In this document: positions 47,801 through 61,114 of the stretch, piece after piece
Layout of the letters: each line of letters starts with the position of its first letter
How positions within the stretch are numbered: position 1 is the stretch's first letter
NCBI RefSeq assembly: GCF_932526225.1
Contig: NC_064035.1
Location: 12,654,566 to 12,718,565 of the forward strand
Reading direction: 5' to 3'
Source: Nematostella vectensis
Lineage: Eukaryota; Cnidaria; Anthozoa; Actiniaria; Edwardsiidae
DNA: 64,000 nucleotides
Notes under the pieces: generated by a model
What the model saw: only the letters and a program-made list of their open reading frames with translations
The model's database searches: none
Told to the model about the DNA's origin: nothing
Translations under genes and position numbers: made by a program

Positions 47801-50800
47801 CAGAGAAAAAGAACTTTTTAGGAGTCAGCCCGATGCACAACTTGAATGAACTCCAAATTCACCGTCTTCCGTTCAATTATTTGATAACATTAATAGATAA
47901 CTTAAAAATAATTAGAATATATAGATTTAGGCACTGCCTAAAAGCGGAGCCAGCATGCAATCAATTTAAGCCATATTATAATACCTATATATGAATGTAT
48001 ATATGTAATGTGTGAGTGAAGCCGTTCATAGAAAAGTGCTTGATGCACAGGTGTAGAGTGGAATATGTGTGTATGTATAATTTTATTGTTGTTTAACCCG
48101 AAAAAACTTGTTGGGTGTATATGGAAGTATCATCCAATAGGGAACATTGAAGAATTGAAAATGAGTTTTTACAGTAAAATGGGTGCTTTTTTATTCTCTT
48201 TAACATTTAAAACCATATCAGCACACAATGCGTTTCTATACATTAGCATATCGTTTTTGCCAGTAAATGTGCTCCATACTTGCCTACACTGTCCAAATTC
48301 CCTTTCTTCGTTTCACATTGCACTACTACAAGATTTTCTTGATTTTTATAATTTTCTCTCAGTTGAGGGGTAATAAGTTATTTGGTAGAAATAAACAGTT
48401 TTATCAACCTTCTTTACTGTTTTTTTTTAGCTAATACTCTATGAATTGATACTTTGTCTTGGGTGGATCGTACAAAGCACTGACCCTCAATGAGGAGGTC
48501 CATGGACCGACTAGACCCTCATATTGAGGCATCATGGTTTCAAGGGTATGTACACCTGGTATTTTTGTGTTAAAACATAAAATAGGGCTTGGCATTACAG
48601 AAAGATGCGGTTTGTTAAAAAAAAGGTAGCTATATTTTCATTTCACATCACTTCCATGTACAGTGCTAAATTTTCTTTGAAATAATTGCATGAAAGGTCA
48701 AATGGTACATTGCTGTTGATTTTTGCAAATATCATCTCAGATTCCTAAGTATCGAGCTATATTCATATCAGCTTATTTTATTTATTTTTTTTACTAGAAA
48801 ACCCATTCAGTCCATTTGCAATAAGGGCCAATGTTTGGTCAGTGTTTTGTACCAGCCACTTTGTCAAAGGGTGAATGAAATAAACCACTCTAACTTGTTT
48901 TCAAAGTTTCTGACTACTTTTAGTTTATTTTATTAGCCTGGTTCATTTTTTTTTTACAAGTTTTCATTTGTAACCATTATCTATCTTTTTGTTACTTAGC
49001 TGTATTAATGAATACATCCTGCCCTAGCATCATGTCTTTAAAGCTGGCAGCTTGCTTGAGTTGGGATTCGCCTGAAAAAAATTGGAGAACAGTGACAAAA
49101 CGCTACGGAAAAATACTTAAGATATAAATGTATTGCTGCACAAAACCTAATTGATAAACCTAAAATAATTCCAAGTAACCTTTAAAATAGAACCTTGAAC
49201 AGAAAATTAATATATGAAGTCTGTTTTTAGGGGCTAATGAGCCAAAGCTGTAGAGAAAAACTATAGGTTTCGAACTAAATGCGCCCAACAAAAAGCTGTC
49301 TTTAGTTTTCTATGAAAATTGAAGAGATGTGAGTTTTGAGATGTTGTATGAAAATGTTGACCAGATCTTTTTACGAACAATCAATCGCACAATTCCTATC
49401 CTTTTTATGTGATAATGTATGAACAAACTAGCTAAATTACTAGTTAGAAACTAGGTATAATAAAACATCAACATCCCATCATGGCTTTTAACTGTTTGAG
49501 TGCTAGAAATATATCAACACAAGAGTTTTTATAGCTCCGACGAAGTTTATAAAATTGACGTCTTACTTACCTTCTTTTTCCAAACCCATCCTTTGTCCTT
49601 CCATCCATCGTTTGTACGTCTTTTTATTATAAAAGTGTTAAGATATGTCGAATTTCTTTCTTGGCTTTAGCCACGACGAAAAAAATGCAAAAACTTTATC
49701 TATTCACCGTGTCGGCCGCGAGTTAGAAGAGCAAATCGCGGGAAAAATTAGACGCAGGGTTCCCGTGAGTGTAAATACAAAATCACTAAAAACTAAATAA
49801 TTGTAAGTTTTGATGCAACTTTCGGGTTTTTATTAAGTATGTGGCGACACCACAGGGTACCCGCGCAATGACCAAAAAAACTGAGTCGCATAGTTATAGA
49901 CCATTTCTCTATACCTATGGAGCTTCGCGCGCGGCCTGCGGCCGCGCTGCCTCCGCTATAACTAAACAGATACCAGGACACCACCCTACGAGTAGCATGA
50001 GCCTTGAGTAGCAGCTAAAAGTATAAAAACAGGTAGCGAACGAAGTAAAGAAGTGCAGAGGAAAAAAGAGGAAAAAAGTTTGTTGTGAAAATGTGCAAGC
50101 TCGCGAGGTGCCCATAACCAAATATGGCGCGACGAACCATGAATGGATGCTATGATTGACAAGCTCGCGCAATCTAAAAATAGCTTTCTAGGACGACATC
50201 ATGGGCCACGGGGATTTGTTCTCTTACATCTTGGTCTCTTGATATCTAGCAAGTATGTGTCACAAGACAACCACACATCAATGACTTTAATCATCAGTGA
50301 CTTTAATATCATTATTTCGACATTTGTTACCACAAAAAACTGTTTAATATTTACGAGCTTACCTGTGCAGCGATTCCATTCTTTTTTATTTGTTGGCATT
50401 TAGATTTTCCTGCTTTTTTCATACAGGCCTGGTATTTCTTGAAATCTTCGTACATACCAAAGCCCAAGGCATTGCGCGCTTTCTCCATTTCATTTGCGTC
50501 CACTGCCAGTTTGGTTACGGTCTTCAGAAACGTGGGGTTGAAAGATAACCGTTGGCTTCGTGCCTCCGCCATGGCTATATGATACATAATGATGTTATTT
50601 GTTGACATTTATTGGATTTTTATTATATACCATCGCAGGTTCTAAGATTTAGGTTCTTATTTAATGGGAAATATATTACACCTATGGATGTTAGAAAGAT
50701 GGCATATTTATTGATTTGTCACTGAAGACAGGGCCTAACCATCGCGTAATGAAGATTTATAAGGTTTTCAAACATTATTTATAATTGAGAAGTGTATACA

Positions 50801-51554
50801 TCTTCAAGTTCACCATGATATCATGGTCACTAGTCACTACTTACCGTAGAATTCCGATAATAAGCCCCGGGGCTTATACTTTTCAAAGGCCCTTTTTGGG
50901 GGGGCTTATATTCGGGGGGGGGGGGGGGCTTTTTATTGGAGGGATTTTTGCGTTTGTATGAAACATTGACCATTGTCTATGGCATTAAATATTACTGTGT
51001 TCATGGCCCGTTTTGTTTTATAAAAATGTTATTCAAGCAGCCATTACTTGTCCAAAGAATGTAAATTGCTTTTATACAGCCCTCAGACGAGTATAATCCC
51101 CCAGGGGGGTTGTTATGCAATACAATATGCAATACTTCATAGCGTTATGAAAGAGACTAATCCCACCAGTCAGAGTGTCTATACACTCAAGGATTGTATA
51201 ACTGTTGGTGTATGACTTACCTTTATTGACTTGTAGAAAAGCGCTGACGTATTTATTATTGCGGAGGCTCGCATCACCAGGCCGGACTCTCGGTCTAGCA
51301 CCAGGCCTCGCCCCAGGCCTAGCTCCAGGTCTAATTTCTGGCCTAATTCTTGGTCTGCCCCCAGGGGCTCCAAGGCTCGGCCCACCGCCTGATGCCTTGT
51401 GAAGATTCCTTTCAACTTTTTCTGATACTGGATTTAGCTCCTCACTTGCAAACTCGAACATGTCGAATTCTAGGCTATATGATTGCGCCGGCAAATAGTA
51501 CAGCATTACTATTGCCAACACGCTCAACTGCGAAAATAAAGTTGCTATTCGCAT
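44832..51554 (-). CDS. secreted vWA-domain protein, paralogue A
   Basis: Four exons join in phase (1-0-1): 51554-51221, 50574-50363, 46819-45664 and 45394-44832, giving 754 residues. Residues 1-26 look like a signal peptide (LFSQLSVLAIVMLYYLPAQS). A linker with repeated RPGA units follows. Exon 2 encodes a conserved 70-residue piece (LKTVTKLAVDANEMEKAR, YEDFKKYQACM) that I cannot place. Exon 3 begins IRSLIGD and carries a vWA domain with a MIDAS of the DTTGSM type, SPFNDPHTGPV, GGGDCKEMTFHGI and FVFTDAGPKDE, the pattern of the vWA domain in hemicentins and VWA7. After it comes a beta-rich stretch with SAGSHSFKVSASSNVNIDF, resembling the region behind the hemicentin vWA. Exon 4 encodes a basic, beta-rich C-terminal domain I do not recognise. 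The likely role is extracellular matrix or secreted adhesion (inference). A 292-residue readthrough before exon 3 is intronic and excluded. Confidence 0.85.
47010..47430. mobile_element. 415-bp MITE in intron 2 of vWA paralogue A
   Basis: GGGGTCGTCCACACTAACA and TTAATGTGGACGGCCCC are inverted ends. The interior repeats CGGATTCG and CACTAAC words on both strands. Confidence 0.8.
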
Positions 51555-52253
51555 GGGGCTGCTCGTGGAGTTGGTTTAGATACGTAGTTCTGAATAAGAC
51601 AAGCTAAGCGTTTTCTTTAATGGATTTTTCACAGGATGTGAACGTGGAATAATTATTGTCTGTTTTAGCGCTAGAGATGTCGAATGGGTACCGACAGAGA
51701 TGCGGTAACGGAACAGGAGTTAACTCCTTTTCCCGTTATAATTTGTTGTCGACCACGAAACTCTATAGAGCGAAAAGGGTCAAGTACGAGGAAGTGCCTC
51801 TCATCACGCATACTCTCCATTTTTGCGTCATAATATTTTTATGTTATAAGACTTAACCTGGGTATTTTCTAGCATAGCGCTGTTAATGAAATTGGTTTGG
51901 TTGGTTGCGTTAGTTCTCAATAAAACAAGCTAAACGTTTGCTTTTCTGAATTTTTTCTCAATTCGCAAGACCGGAAAAAAAGCGTACAATTTTAAAACTA
52001 GCCAATCCGAGACGTCGATTATACAAGTATCGGCTAGCGAGTACAGCCAACTCGCTAGTTGTAATGCTTGTCGCCTACTTGCCTACCTGTATGCTTTTGA
52101 TTGTTTTTCCGGTACGAAAACCCCTAAAACACGGAGTTCGCATAACCCGCATAACCCGTGTTTACGGCATTTTTGGCAAATTTTCCCCCTTCTCAGAAAT
52201 CGATACGGGACATCGCTTTCGAAGGGTAGAGAATGCTTGATACTGCCGCTTTA

Positions 52254-54770
52254 GTTGGTTGCTTTTCAATAGCACAAAAGGTCTAAGGTCAGCGTGCGCA
52301 TGTAACTATTTTAGCTGACCACCATATTTTAGGGAATAGAGGTTATTCTTAAGGGCCTAGATATTAAAGGGAATAACGACTTGATAAAATTTCGCTTTTT
52401 TATTACTCATTGGACATAAAATATATATGCTAACCGTGAAATTGAATACTTCTTACGTTTTAAGTGTCCTGCTATACCCCCCCCCCCCCAAAAAAAAAAA
52501 ACGGAGTTTAAAAACATTTATTGACACCTTGAAAAGGAATGTTCAACGAGAGTCGGCAAAGAAAGATCTTACCGGCATTGACGCACTATGTATCGCAATC
52601 CGTGGTCACGTGGTGTGTGCCTCCCCAGGCTTTCGCTACTTTTACTAATTCCCGGGAAATCCAAAAAACGTTATCATTACAAACGGTGAATTCCCGGGGA
52701 GGGGGGGGGGTCTTCCCATGTCCATCTGAAAAGGATGCTCATCGTATTTGTTAGGGGTTGTTGGTTGCTTTTCAATAGCACAAAAGGTCTAAGGTCAGCG
52801 TGCGCATGTAACTATTTTAGCTGACCACCATATTTTAGGGAATAGAGGTTATTCTTAAGGGCCTAGATATTAAAGGGAATAACGACTTGATAAAATTTCG
52901 CTTTTTTATTACTCATTGGACATAAAATATATATGCTAACCGTGAAATTGAATACTTCTTACGTTTTAAGTGTCCTGCTATACCCCCCCCCCAAAAAAAA
53001 AACGGAGTTTAACAACATTTATTGACACCTTGAAAAGGAATGTTCAACGAGAGTCGGCAAAGAAAGATCTTACCGGCATTGACGCACTATGTATCGCAAT
53101 CCGTGGTCACGTGGTGTGTGCCTCCCCAGGCTTTCGCTACTTTTACTAATTCCCGGGAAATCCAAAAAAACGTTATCATTGCAAACGGTGAATTCCCGGG
53201 GAGGGGGGGGGTCTTCCCATGTCCATCTGAAAAGGATGCTCATCGTATTTGTTAGGGGTTGTTGGTTGCTTTTCAATAGCACAAAAGGTCTAAGGTCAGC
53301 GTGCGCATGTAACTATTTTAGCTGACCACCATATTTTAGGGAATAGAGGTTATTCTTAAGGGCCTAGATATTAAAGGGAATAACGACTTGATAAAATTTC
53401 GCTTTTTTATTACTCATTGGACATAAAATATATATGCTAACCGTGAAATTGAATACTTCTTACGTTTTAAGTGTCCTGCTATACCCCCCCCCCCCAAAAA
53501 AAAAAAAAAACGGAGTTTAAAAACATTTATTGACACCTTGAAAAGGAATGTTCAACGAGAGTCGGCAAAGAAAGATCTTACCGGCATTGACGCACTATGT
53601 ATCGCAATCCGTGGTCACGTGGTGTGTGCCTCCCCAGGCTTTCGCTACTTTTACTAATTCCCGGGAAATCCAAAAAACGTTATCATTACAAACGGTGAAT
53701 TCCCGGGGAGGGGGGGGGGTCTTCCCATGTCCATCTGAAAAGGATGCTCATCGTATTTGTTAGGGGTTGTTGGTTGCTTTTCAATAGCACAAAAGGTCTA
53801 AGGTCAGCGTGCGCATGTAACTATTTTAGCTGACCACCATATTTTAGGGAATAGAGGTTATTCTTAAGGGCCTAGATATTAAAGGGAATAACGACTTGAT
53901 AAAATTTCGCTTTTTTATTACTCATTGGACATAAAATATATATGCTAACCGTGAAATTGAATACTTCTTACGTTTTAAGTGTCCTGCTATACCCCCCCCC
54001 CAAAAAAAAAAACGGAGTTTAACAACATTTATTGACACCTTGAAAAGGAATGTTCAACGAGAGTCGGCAAAGAAAGATCTTACCGGCATTGACGCACTAT
54101 GTATCGCAATCCGTGGTCACGTGGTGTGTGCCTCCCCAGGCTTTCGCTACTTTTACTAATTCCCGGGAAATCCAAAAAAACGTTATCATTGCAAACGGTG
54201 AATTCCCGGGGAGGGGGGGGGTCTTCCCATGTCCATCTGAAAAGGATGCTCATCGTATTTGTTAGGGGTTGTTGGTTGCTTTTCAATAGCACAAAAGGTC
54301 TAAGGTCAGCGTGCGCATGTAACTATTTTAGCTGACCACCATATTTTAGGGAATAGAGGTTATTCTTAAGGGCCTAGATATTAAAGGGAATAACGACTTG
54401 ATAAAATTTCGCTTTTTTATTACTCATTGGACATAAAATATATATGCTAACCGTGAAATTGAATACTTCTTACGTTTTAAGTGTCCTGCTATACCCCCCC
54501 CCCCCCAAAAAAAAACGGAGTTTAACAACATTTATTGACACCTTGAAAAGGAATGTTCAACGAGAGTCGGCAAAGAAAGATCTTACCGGCATTGACGCAC
54601 TATGTATCGCAATCCGTGGTCACGTGGTGTGTGCCTCCCCAGGCTTTCGCTACTTTTACTAATTCCCGGGAAATCCAAAAAACGTTATCATTGCAAACGG
54701 TGAATTCCCGGGGAGGGGGGGGGGTCTTCCCATGTCCATCTGAAAAGGATGCTCATCGTATTTGTTAGGG
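52254..54770. repeat. five tandem copies of a roughly 500-bp satellite
   Basis: Copies start near 52254, 52760, 53261, 53769 and 54271, each beginning GTTGGTTGCTTTTCAATAGC. Each has a C(9-12)A(9-14) homopolymer junction and ends near TTCCCGGGGAGG followed by a G run. Copies 1 and 3 share one set of variants and copies 2 and 4 another; copy 5 is mixed. This gives an A-B-A-B-B' order. Open frames of 71-78 codons repeat with it and are not genes. Confidence 0.95.
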
Positions 54771-55379
54771 GGCAAAATCGGTCCTTAGGTATTTTTAAGG
54801 GGTATGTGAGAGAAAATAGGCGTTTCTATAAAAAAAAATAGACTTCGAGTCAACATTTTCTGAATTATTTAATACTTCCGACTTCTGACTTTGACAATTT
54901 GTCATTCGATTTGTAATCAACTCGGCGCGCACGTGACTGTCATTTCGACGCTGCAGTTCCGGGTGTATAACGTTTAAGTGTGTTTTTAGGGGGTTTTTTT
55001 GTTGTTGTTCTGGGGTATTTATATTTATAATAAGAAATCATCAACCCCTCCCCCCCCCCTCCCTTCCCGGGTTCCTACACTCAAAGGTGCTCATGGGTTC
55101 TAATTATTCTCAAACATAAAGTTAGAAATTAACACCAACGATGTCAGAGCGAGACATTGATTAAATTGATTATCGTATGATTAATCCATATTCTCTTGTA
55201 TTTGGAAGAAATGTAATGAGGCCCATGGTCCCTTTTGGTCGTAGAACTTCCATTTGCCAATCCGACATTTTCCGTTTGCAAGGACAAAGCTTTTTTGAAA
55301 TTGGTTAATATATTTCTGCAGTGAGTTCTGATTGTTCTATTGACATTTGCCACGCTCAAGACAACGACAGTTTACGACA

Positions 55380-55680
55380 CTCGATTGTACGATATCCCCG
55401 ATTTTAAAGCACTCGATCGAACGACGTGCCCGACTTTGAGACACTCGATCGAACGACATGCCCGACTTTGAGGCACTCGATCGAACGACATGCCCGACTT
55501 TGAGGCACTCGATCGAACGACATGCCCGACTTTGAGGCACTCGATCGAACGACATGCCCGACTTTGAGGCACTCGATCGAACGACATGCCCGACTTTGAG
55601 GCACTCGATCGAACGACATGCCCGACTTTGAGGCACTCGATCGAACGAAATCCGCGATTTTGAGGCACTTGATCGATAAA
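55380..55680. repeat. 32-bp minisatellite with TCGATCGA core
   Basis: About nine units of 32 bp containing ACATGCCCGACTTTGAGGCA and CTCGATCGAACG. Central copies are nearly perfect and the edge copies diverge. The palindrome TCGATCGA is kept in almost every unit. Frames open across it on the minus strand are repeat artefacts. Confidence 0.95.
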
Positions 55681-56361
55681 CATGCCGTAGCTTGACCTTT
55701 ATATTTTGTTTGTTTGCGTCAGAGAGGTGCTAATGAAACAGGCAATAATTCCATTTTTTAGTGGAAGGGCACACATGTTTGTTGCACGAAAGCTGATTTT
55801 TGGTTGTTTTGCATAACCATTGGTTATTTTTGGTCGGGTTATCTTCAGTTGTTGACTACGTTCGTTTGTTCATTTATTCATTCACTAATTCATTCATTCA
55901 TTCTTATGGTTTGTCTCGCAGCCGTTGGGTGTAACCTATGTTGTCGAGTCATTTTGAAAGAGACCAAATAGACTTAATCTTCTCTATCATTTTTTTATTT
56001 GTATAGGTAGTTTTTTAGGGAATCTTTAAAGAAAGGTTTGAAATTCCTAAACATTATAATATTTCGAGACAGTAATTCCAAAATCCTTTTCTAATAGACA
56101 CAAGGAATGGGACATTTTAGTTTTGAAGGAGAGGATGACGGACTGAGTCTGTGCAAGATACTGGAGCTTGCTTTATATATTCTCCCAATTTTTACAATTC
56201 AGCGCATCTTCATTTAAATGTATTTTTGTTGTCGTTTTTGCAATACTCATTTTACACAAAGCGTTCTAGTTAAGCTCCAACTTGCTTCAAATGTCGGAAC
56301 AACGAAATGTATTGAATTGTATTTAGATTGTCCCAAGCGCTTACTCTGAAACGTCTTGCGT

Positions 56362-59333
56362 TCACATAACCATCAGTTGTGCAGAGAGTTTGGTTGTTAC
56401 CCCACTTCGGGTCCCGCGCGCTGTGACAAACATCTTGATAAAGGTTCCCTTTCGCATAGATGTGGGAACCTCCAGCTGGGTGGAGACATACCGCTGACCT
56501 CGCGATCGCACGTGATACCCAGAAGCGCTTGGGGGACTGACGATTTGAATACCACGTGATGAGAAAGCAAGGTTGACCCTGAAGGTATCCGAGGCGCCAT
56601 TGTTGTGAATGGCGAACCGGACATATGAGCGCTTGCCTCTTGGCAGTGTATAATAGTTCTTGTTGTAGACCATTCTGATAATAGCGGACTTTGCTGTGAT
56701 GATCTTTCGCGAGATTCGCTCGAAGCTGAAACCACCCACGGTGGTTCCACGAAGTCGAAGCTTGAAGGGCACGCTGGGAGGTCTTTGGAATGTAGCTGTT
56801 GCCCTAGAGACCATCGACATTTCGAGCACGTTACCGAACCTGTCTAGCGCGTCAAGGCGGAGACTGCTGACCTGTAGGCGATTTGCCAAGGGGATCAATA
56901 CTTTCACGATCGCTGGCTCGCCTGAAACACGATAAAACATTGAACGTGAGCAAATAAGTGACCTAAGTTCTCTAACACGAGCTCCATCCTGCTGCACTAA
57001 CTCGTGGACATCCACTGTTGGGCCCATACTTGTTTAGAAAGGGGCTTGGATTAAAGTAATAAATGATTCTAGGTCCACGCATGATTTTTTTTATCATAGC
57101 TATCTGCCCCAGCCCCCACCCCCTCACTGACAGACCTCCCTCGAACATATGTTGATATTCTGTTGAAGTCTTGATAGCTATTCATATGTGTCGAAACTCA
57201 CCTATCAGCGGCTCCGAGATAGGGATCTCCACTCGACTGTTGCCTGGCAGCCGTCTAATGAAATAGTAATCAAAGTCGATGTTTAGTTCACTGCTTGCTG
57301 TGACCTTGAAGCTGTGGCTACCCACAGAGAAGGGTACCATCAGACTCCACATGCCACTCCTGGGCCTATGAACCACCCATATGGCGCCATTCTCAAGCTG
57401 ATACGTCTGCGCTACGATTCCATTGTTCGGGTCCCGTAATTCGACCAGCTCCTCGTTGCGTTCCACGGTTATCACGACAATAAACTTTGAGATCGACTCG
57501 TCGATAGGGAACATATTCCTCCGGTTCATTGTCAAACGATGAAGTGAGTGGATACCAGGAGGTCCTCTCCGTTTTGGCCCACCGGACACCGTGACCCGTC
57601 CGGATTTGACCGTGCTTGTGCCGTCCAGTGCCGAGATCACGATCTCACCCATCTGTTGCAGTTTCGCAGCACTTGTTCCAAACTGCATGGACATCCCTTC
57701 GGTGGCATCCACGATCTCGTTAAAGGAATCGAACTCGCTTGGTTTTCGGCAGCTCCCTGGGCTTGTGCTATAGAAGAAGCTGACAGGAACGAAGTAATCC
57801 AGTGCTTTACCGATAGCATCGTCTTTGTTGACATCAGGTGTACTTTCATCTTTCGGTCCAGCATCTGTAAACACGAACATGGGTGACTCGATAGGCGGTT
57901 TGGTCTCATTAATGGCGTTGTAAATCCCGTGGAAGGTCATCTCCTTGCAGTCCCCTCCACCGGTGGCTCGCAGATTGTCCAGCGCCCTCAGGAACTGACT
58001 CCTGTCGCCGTATCTCCTCACAGGGCCCGTGTGGGGGTCGTTGAAAGGTGACAGAGTGTATCGTACGGGTCGTTCTCGATCGTATCTCGCTATCGACTCC
58101 ACGATTCGTTTGGCGGCGTTTATCTCTTCGCTCATGCTGCCTGTGGTGTCGATCGTGAAAATGAGATCTGCGTCTCCCTGCACTGCCATCAAGCGATTAA
58201 ATTTCTCGTCTCCGATTAGTGAGCGGATCTGTGGCGAGAAGCGCGAACAATTAGAATTTGTCTCATAAACGTTTGGGTGCTGGGGTGTAACGATAGACAG
58301 AAGGCATGGACTAGGTTAGGGATTAGGATATCCTGGAAGTGGGGGGGGGGGGGGGGGGGGCAGAGTAGGGTTGGGTGGACAGGGAAGGGGAAACGGGCGA
58401 CGAGTTCTGGGATGGAACAGGACTAGACATGGAGTGGGCTTAGGAGTGGAGACGGTGCTAAGCTATGGAAGGCTTGGTTGAACAGGAAGGGCGATGACTT
58501 GTGGTAGTTGTGGATAAATCTTAGCTGTTTTACCTGTGCGACTATGCCGCTTGATGATGGACCGCACTTGTGTCTACTTCCAGACTTCATACACGCTTGG
58601 TATTTCTTGAAATCTTCGTACATACCGAAGCCCAAGGCATCGCGCGCTTTCTTCATTTCATTTGCGTCCACTGCAAGTTTGGTTACGGTCTTCAGAAACG
58701 TGGGGTCAAAGGATAACCGGCGACCCTGTGCCTCTGCCATGGCTACGGAAAAAAAACCGACACGTTACCTTACCAGGCAATTATCTCTTTTTTATAAGAA
58801 CGTCTAATTTTCAGTAGAGACTGGACTCTTGTATATAAGAATAAAATACCTAATGACGTACGTTTGTATTTGTGTTTAAAAAAACATCTTAAAACAAATG
58901 TTTATACTTTATCTAACAAATTTAAATCGAAAATAATGCAATGATTTACCATAATCAACCGACTGAAATGGTTGCTTTCTTACACACGTTGGTGGCATGA
59001 CTTAATAGCGTCTCTGATGCTATCGTGACCCTCTGGCTCACCTTTATTGACTTGTAGCATCGCGCTGACGTATCTGTTGTTGCCTAAGCTCTCGCCTCTT
59101 GGGCCCCGTTTCTTTGTTCTTGGTCTCGCACCTGGTCTCCCCCCATCTGGTAATGGTCCTCCGCCTGAAACCCTGTGTAAAGTTTCCTCTACTTTCTCTG
59201 ATACTGGATTCAGCTGCTTTTTCGCGAAATCAAACATGTCATAGCCGTCTAAGCTCTGAGATTGGGCCGCCGGCAAATAGAGCAATGCTATCGCCAGCAC
59301 GCTCAACTGCGATAGTAAAGTCGCACTCCTCAT
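56362..59333 (-). CDS. secreted vWA-domain protein, paralogue B
   Basis: This is a tandem paralogue of the gene at 44832-51554, same strand and same four-exon structure with phases 1-0-1: 59333-59042, 58742-58534, 58228-57202 and 56921-56362, giving 695 residues. It has a signal peptide (LLSQLSVLAIALLYLPAAQS), a shorter basic linker (GGRPGARPRTKKRGPRGE), the conserved exon 2 piece, a vWA domain with a DTTGSM MIDAS and FTDAGPKDE, a GSHSFKVTASSELNIDFDY segment, and the same C-terminal domain. It lacks about 40 residues of Arg/Ser/Gly-rich spacer that paralogue A has after its vWA domain. Introns are much shorter than in paralogue A, so the whole gene spans 3 kb. Some tracts are almost identical to paralogue A at the DNA level while neighbouring ones are clearly diverged. 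Function is not known; secreted matrix or adhesion protein is the best guess. Confidence 0.86.
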
Positions 59334-60399
59334 AGTTCGTGTAGTCGGTTTGAACTCTTGCCAAGCTTTGAATCAACGCTGCTAACGTTCCTGCTTTTAT
59401 TTGTTTTTACAGGAAGACGACCTGACGTCATGCAACACCTGTTTCAGCATTCCCAGCAAAAATTTGCTCCATTCAACGGAAGAGGATAACTTCCCTTCCG
59501 CAACGGATATTGGGTTACCCTAGTGATTTCAAGTGGTGATAGCTGTAAGCCGGGTGAAGATCCTCCAGTCAGGCACACAATATCGGATTTCAAGATTATA
59601 TACTAACAAATACACATCGTAAAAAATAAAGGGTTAAAGCTTTATCTGTAGTTATGTGGCTGATATGATAATATCCTAATACCCTGGGTACCAGAGGCTC
59701 TGCAAAGGCTACTCATGTCACCCGGGGACGATTTCCTATTATCCGTAAACATCCTTATAAGCATGAAGGAAGTCCTTTATTGCTGGTGAACGACAACCTT
59801 TTAAAAAACATAAGCTTCTTTTTAGTAGGGTCACTCATAAAAACATTTTGCCCTTGGCATTTTTGCATGCAACTTGATCGATTTTACGTGGCTGTATTTT
59901 TACTAATTACGCAAAAGATGTGGGACTTGAGTAAGGATATATCAGTATCTCCACCTCATCTGTTGACCTTTCTGTTGCGACATACTTCAGGTTAGTTATT
60001 TTGCTTTGTGTATAAAGATCTTTGCAAAATTATCAGGTTTATTTGGCGCCCAGCATCAATCCAAGGGTAGAATACGTGGCCGAATTACTCATTTGCCGTG
60101 AAAATGCGCAATTCATCCCCTACTCGGGTTTTCAGGAGCGAAGAGGTTGCCAAAGCAGAAAAAGATTGATATTTTAGCCACGCTCGCTCCACGCAGTAGT
60201 ATAAAAATAGGGTGCTGAAAGATAAAAAGTCCGTCCTCCGGAGTGAAAAAACTATAATTTATTCATAATTCATACTGAATTAAAAATATATTACGACCAC
60301 TATCATACCGATCATGCACTTATCTGACGGTATTCTGGTATTTGTAGCTACTGCACTCTGTTTGCGACGGTGGCTAACCACGATCGATTTCATTTCGTG

Positions 60400-60750
60400 A
60401 CTTTTTTTAAAGAACCCTTTTTATATAACGCCTGAGATTTCACCAAATTTTAAGAACATGCCGAGGTTCAGATAGCAGAAAAAAATGTCATTTTTTTTTT
60501 CCTAATGCAGAATCAAATTGTGCTCATACATAGTATTACTTAAGTTAAACAACTTCATTATTGTTATTGATCATTTTGTGTAATTCTCTTCCTAAAAATT
60601 CATTGAGCTTAAACTTAGCACAATTTGATTCTGCATTAGGACAAAAAAGAACATTTTTTCTGCTATCTGAGCATCGGCATGTTCTTAGCATGTTCTTAAA
60701 ATTTGGTGAAATATCAGGCTGAACGTTCTTATAAAAAAGGTTCTTATATA
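60400..60750. mobile_element. inverted-repeat element of about 350 bp
   Basis: The two halves (about 60410-60530 and 60612-60745) are complementary over more than 100 bp, including CACCAAATTTTAAGAACATG and AATGCAGAATCAAATTGTGC with their complements. It lies in the gap before the kinase gene. Confidence 0.85.
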
Positions 60751-61114
60751 AAAAAAAGAATGTAGTCGAGGTGGTTGGTAGGTTGTTCCAGACGTTCTAG
60801 ATCGAAGGAAGTATCGACAGAGGATCATATAAGTACAAGAACACGGCTCAACTGAAAATTAGACGTTCCTTTAAGAGCGTGCAATCGACTCACCATCACA
60901 GTTTGCACCAAATACACTGTTGCTCATTTCATGTTGGTATCGGTCCGATTAAAGGCAACATTTGATTGTCATTCCTTGAGCACTTTGAAATTTGGGGAAC
61001 AAGGTATACTGTGATGTGTTTGGCCGCTCGAACACAACACTATTCAGAAATGTTTGGTGTTTGAAGCTTATATTCGCTTAATTTTTTTTGCATAGATGTT
61101 TTTTGTGTTTTATA

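Larger units (their letters stand above)
51555..56361. other. gap between the two vWA paralogues
   Basis: No coding exon is supported. It holds a partly repeated promoter-like stretch (51590-51625 resembles 51915-51945), the 500-bp satellite and the 32-bp minisatellite. The promoter of paralogue A must lie at its left end. Confidence 0.6.

Noticed and set aside
52427-54768. Repeated 71-78 codon frames
   Set aside because: They recur with the satellite and change with homopolymer length; no homology or splice context.
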